The notes under the pieces were generated by a model. The model ran no database searches and was not told the origin of the DNA. It was given only the letters and a program-made list of their open reading frames with translations. This document shows, in pieces, positions 61,831-64,000 of a stretch of 64,000 nt of DNA. A program made the position numbers and the translations under genes. Every line of letters starts with the position of its first letter. Positions within the stretch are counted from its first letter, which is position 1. The DNA comes from Advenella incenata (GTDB lineage Bacteria > Pseudomonadota > Gammaproteobacteria > Burkholderiales > Burkholderiaceae_B). The stretch lies in assembly GCF_004217095.1 (NCBI RefSeq), contig NZ_SHKO01000001.1:1736001-1800000 (forward strand), given 5' to 3'.

Positions 61831-63879
61831 ATGGATTTTGAATTGCGTCCCAAGGGTAAGAAATGCTTTTCTTTTGTAGTAGTGGCCGATACACATATCA
61901 ATCAGGATGAGCACACCTCCAGTTCACCCTATGCAACCAACGCATTGGCAAATGCGCGCGCTCGCCAGGTGTTTCTGGAAATCGCCGCCATGCCGGAGCA
62001 GCCGCAATTTGTGATTCATCTTGGCGACATCGTCAATCCCGTTCCCTCTTTGCCGACTTTTGATCAGGCCGTAAGGCATTTCAAAGATATTATCAAACCG
62101 GTCAAAGTGCCGGTGCACGTGCTGCCGGGCAACCATGATGTGGGAGACAAGCGCATCGAATGGATGCCGGCCGAACAGGTATGTGATTCTTTCCTGGAAA
62201 AATACCGCGCATCGTTTGGAGATGATTTCTTTTCTTTCGAGCAAGAGGGCTTACGGTTTATCCTGGTTAATTCCTTGCTCATCAATTCTGGCCTTGAAGA
62301 TGAGAAACGTCAGCAGCAATGGCTGGAACGGCAGTTGGAGGTCGCTGAGGCCAAAGCACAACGGGTCTTCATGTTCATGCATTACCCGCCCTACATCTAT
62401 TCGACCCAAGAGAAGGGCAACTACGACAACCTGGACGAGCCGGGCAGAGGCTGGCTGCTTGGCTTGATGGCCCGGCCCCAGGTCGAGGCCGTATTTGCCG
62501 GTCATGTTCACAATTTTTGGTACGACAGGGTAGGCACGTCGGAGTTTTATATGCTGCCTTCTACTGCATTCCTGCGTCACGATTTTTCCGAGTTCTTCCG
62601 TTGTGCGCCTGAAGCAGGTGACGAATTCGGCCGCGGCGACCTTCAGAAATTCGGCTATGCCATCGTTGACGTCTACGAGACTGGCCACGTGTGTTACTCG
62701 GTGCGCAGTAACGGTCGTAGCGCCGAACCGGGTCAGCCATGCTCCGACCAACCCATGTCTTACCGGGCTCATCCGAAAGTGTCCGGCCTTGCATCTATCG
62801 GCGTTGAACTGCGGCATCCATGGGCAGAGAGCGTGCAGATTACCTCCACAGGAGGGGTGCAGGAGTTCGGACGTAAATGGGCGCGTAACGACTACCCGTT
62901 GCAGGCGTTATGGGAGATGGGCGCGCGTCTGGCAAAAGTGCCCGATATTGACCTCATCGAAGACGAATCCCGGGAGCGGATGCAGAAACTGGCTGCAGTA
63001 GGTCACCACTTTGTTGTGACCTGTGTAGGCATGCCAAAAAAGAAAGCGCTGTCAGACGTCAATTTAAAAAATGCAGGTGTCAGCGCATTTGAAGTCAATC
63101 TCACAGCGCAGCGTTTTGAGCAAGCGGCAGAAAATCTGGCTGCTATTCGCCGTGAGCACGGCGTGAAAATTTATTACGCCAAGCTTCTGACCGCCGATCC
63201 CTCGCAATATGATGGCACGCATTTTTCCCATGTGGTGCGCGCCGGCTTTGAGCTTGATGAGCTTGATGGATACATTGAGGTCATCACCCAGGCAGTCAAA
63301 GATGGCGTGATCGACGGCATTACCGTACGCGTCGATTCAACGCAGTGTTTACGGGCGGCTTGCCGCCGTATGCAGGCCTTTCATGATCGCACCGGCGCGC
63401 AAATACTGGCGTCGTTAAAGCTTTCGGGGCCAGGCATCGCGACCGAGCGGGCAGATGACGCAGCCAATGTTGCCAGTGTCGCGCATGCGATGGTGTTTGC
63501 CGCCACCACGCGCGGGATTCAGTTCGTCTATGACACTTTTATGGATGTCGATCGAGGATATTTCCCGCGACATGCCTTTATCGACCGCCGATACAACCCG
63601 CGTCCCATGGCACGCGCTTTTACAACATTGATGGCAATTCTGGGTGGCGGGCAGGCAGTTCGTGTGGCGAAGGGCAGCGACGAGAAATGGGCGTTGAGAT
63701 TCTCGGTAGGGAGCGACCAGTACGGGTTGACAGCAGCTCAGGCGGGAGCGGCGACGCATCTTCATGTATTAGATGCGAGCACTGAAGACACGACCAGCGT
63801 ACTTGATCTGGCGACGGGCATGCCTGTTTCTTCCCAGGGTTTGCTGCACACCGAAACGACGCCGGTAACCGGGTCATGA
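61831..63879 (+). CDS. Metallophosphoesterase with C-terminal barrel-like domain
   Basis: 682 residues from the ATG at 61831 (AAAGGA spaced 7 bases; the TTG at 61825 is too close). N-terminal calcineurin-like domain with all metal motifs: VVADTHINQD, HLGDIVNP, LPGNHDVGDK, FMHYPPYI and GHVHNFWYD. From about residue 385 a second domain (VGMPKKKALSDVNLKNAGVSAFEVNL, IDGITVRVDSTQ, ASLKLSGPG, IQFVYDTFMDVDRGYFPRHAF) looks like a TIM barrel of unassigned family. Likely a phosphodiester or phosphonate-type hydrolase in a catabolic unit under IclR control; the following gene encodes an exported protein. Confidence 0.85.
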   Translation: MDFELRPKGKKCFSFVVVADTHINQDEHTSSSPYATNALANARARQVFLEIAAMPEQPQFVIHLGDIVNPVPSLPTFDQAVRHFKDIIKPVKVPVHVLPGNHDVGDKRIEWMPAEQVCDSFLEKYRASFGDDFFSFEQEGLRFILVNSLLINSGLEDEKRQQQWLERQLEVAEAKAQRVFMFMHYPPYIYSTQEKGNYDNLDEPGRGWLLGLMARPQVEAVFAGHVHNFWYDRVGTSEFYMLPSTAFLRHDFSEFFRCAPEAGDEFGRGDLQKFGYAIVDVYETGHVCYSVRSNGRSAEPGQPCSDQPMSYRAHPKVSGLASIGVELRHPWAESVQITSTGGVQEFGRKWARNDYPLQALWEMGARLAKVPDIDLIEDESRERMQKLAAVGHHFVVTCVGMPKKKALSDVNLKNAGVSAFEVNLTAQRFEQAAENLAAIRREHGVKIYYAKLLTADPSQYDGTHFSHVVRAGFELDELDGYIEVITQAVKDGVIDGITVRVDSTQCLRAACRRMQAFHDRTGAQILASLKLSGPGIATERADDAANVASVAHAMVFAATTRGIQFVYDTFMDVDRGYFPRHAFIDRRYNPRPMARAFTTLMAILGGGQAVRVAKGSDEKWALRFSVGSDQYGLTAAQAGAATHLHVLDASTEDTTSVLDLATGMPVSSQGLLHTETTPVTGS

Positions 63880-63944
63880 GGCGATTTTGATTTGATGGAC
63901 AACGCAAAAAAATGGTGTGGCGATCTTGCCACAGGAGGAGTCCT

Positions 63945-64000
63945 ATGAAAGCACGTATCTTGGTAGCAGTGTTATTTTCCCTGTCGGCACTTGGCACTTC
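63945..64000 (+). CDS. Exported protein, 5' end only
   Basis: The gene begins with AGGAGG-type ribosome-binding site (about 63932-63940) and an ATG at 63945, encoding the start of a signal peptide (MKARILVAVLFSLSALGT) before the window ends. It is 65 bp downstream of the metallophosphoesterase gene and probably co-transcribed. A solute-binding protein would fit the context but cannot be shown. Confidence 0.65.
   Translation, partial: MKARILVAVLFSLSALGT

Noticed and set aside
1-64000. tRNA, rRNA, CRISPR arrays or prophage
   Set aside because: All gaps were read for T-loop motifs, regularly spaced repeats and phage gene order; none were found. A tRNA or covariance search would settle this.

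Overview
The window looks like a chromosomal segment of a free-living betaproteobacterium, most likely family Alcaligenaceae. Advenella-like is my best guess, from protein style only, since no rRNA gene is present. Pointers are moderately high GC, four complete Bug/TctC-type periplasmic solute receptors, many IclR/LysR/LacI/MarR-controlled catabolic cassettes, and ATGA-type overlaps inside operons. I saw no tRNA, rRNA, CRISPR array, prophage or complete insertion sequence.

Layout. 1-6.4 kb is an accessory-looking region: a minus-strand Hint (hedgehog/intein) protein, about 2 kb of AT-rich DNA with little convincing coding, then three consecutive small secreted Gly/Ser/Asn-rich proteins (4135-5826), two of them paralogues, and a small HTH protein. 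7.0-17.5 kb holds a small membrane protein and a catabolic cluster: nitronate monooxygenase and IclR on one strand; Fe-type alcohol dehydrogenase, aldehyde dehydrogenase, Bug receptor, SDR, MaoC hydratase, ADP-forming acyl-CoA synthetase and citryl-CoA lyase on the other. 17.5-25 kb has a branched-chain-type ABC receptor, an HD phosphohydrolase, a two-component system, and a pair made of a P-loop NTPase and a degenerate ABC exporter subunit. 25-31.5 kb has hydrolases, an enolase-superfamily enzyme with its Bug receptor, an NmrA-type reductase and a LysR regulator.

31.7-33.6 kb encodes a DUF3455 secreted protein and an ECF sigma/anti-sigma pair. 33.7-40.6 kb is the most distinctive block: a TonB-dependent receptor, a CobN-like chelatase with an export signal and C-terminal membrane anchor, an ExbB-like protein and a DUF2149 protein that resembles ExbD. 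They are tightly spaced and preceded by an AT-rich palindrome. I read it as a dedicated outer-membrane uptake system with periplasmic metal or tetrapyrrole processing.

40.7-45.7 kb is a LacI-controlled cassette (histidinol-dehydrogenase-like enzyme, SDR, LacI, Bug, HpcH/HpaI aldolase) with a perfect operator-like palindrome. 45.9-54.7 kb carries a MarR/flavin-monooxygenase pair with paired operators, a PLP decarboxylase, an MFS transporter with a divergent HTH regulator, another Bug gene and a hemolysin-III family protein. 54.9-64 kb carries an LprI-like protein, an OsmC-YcaO fusion, a LysR/class III aminotransferase pair, an IclR/metallophosphoesterase pair with a clear promoter-operator, and the first codons of an exported protein at the window edge.
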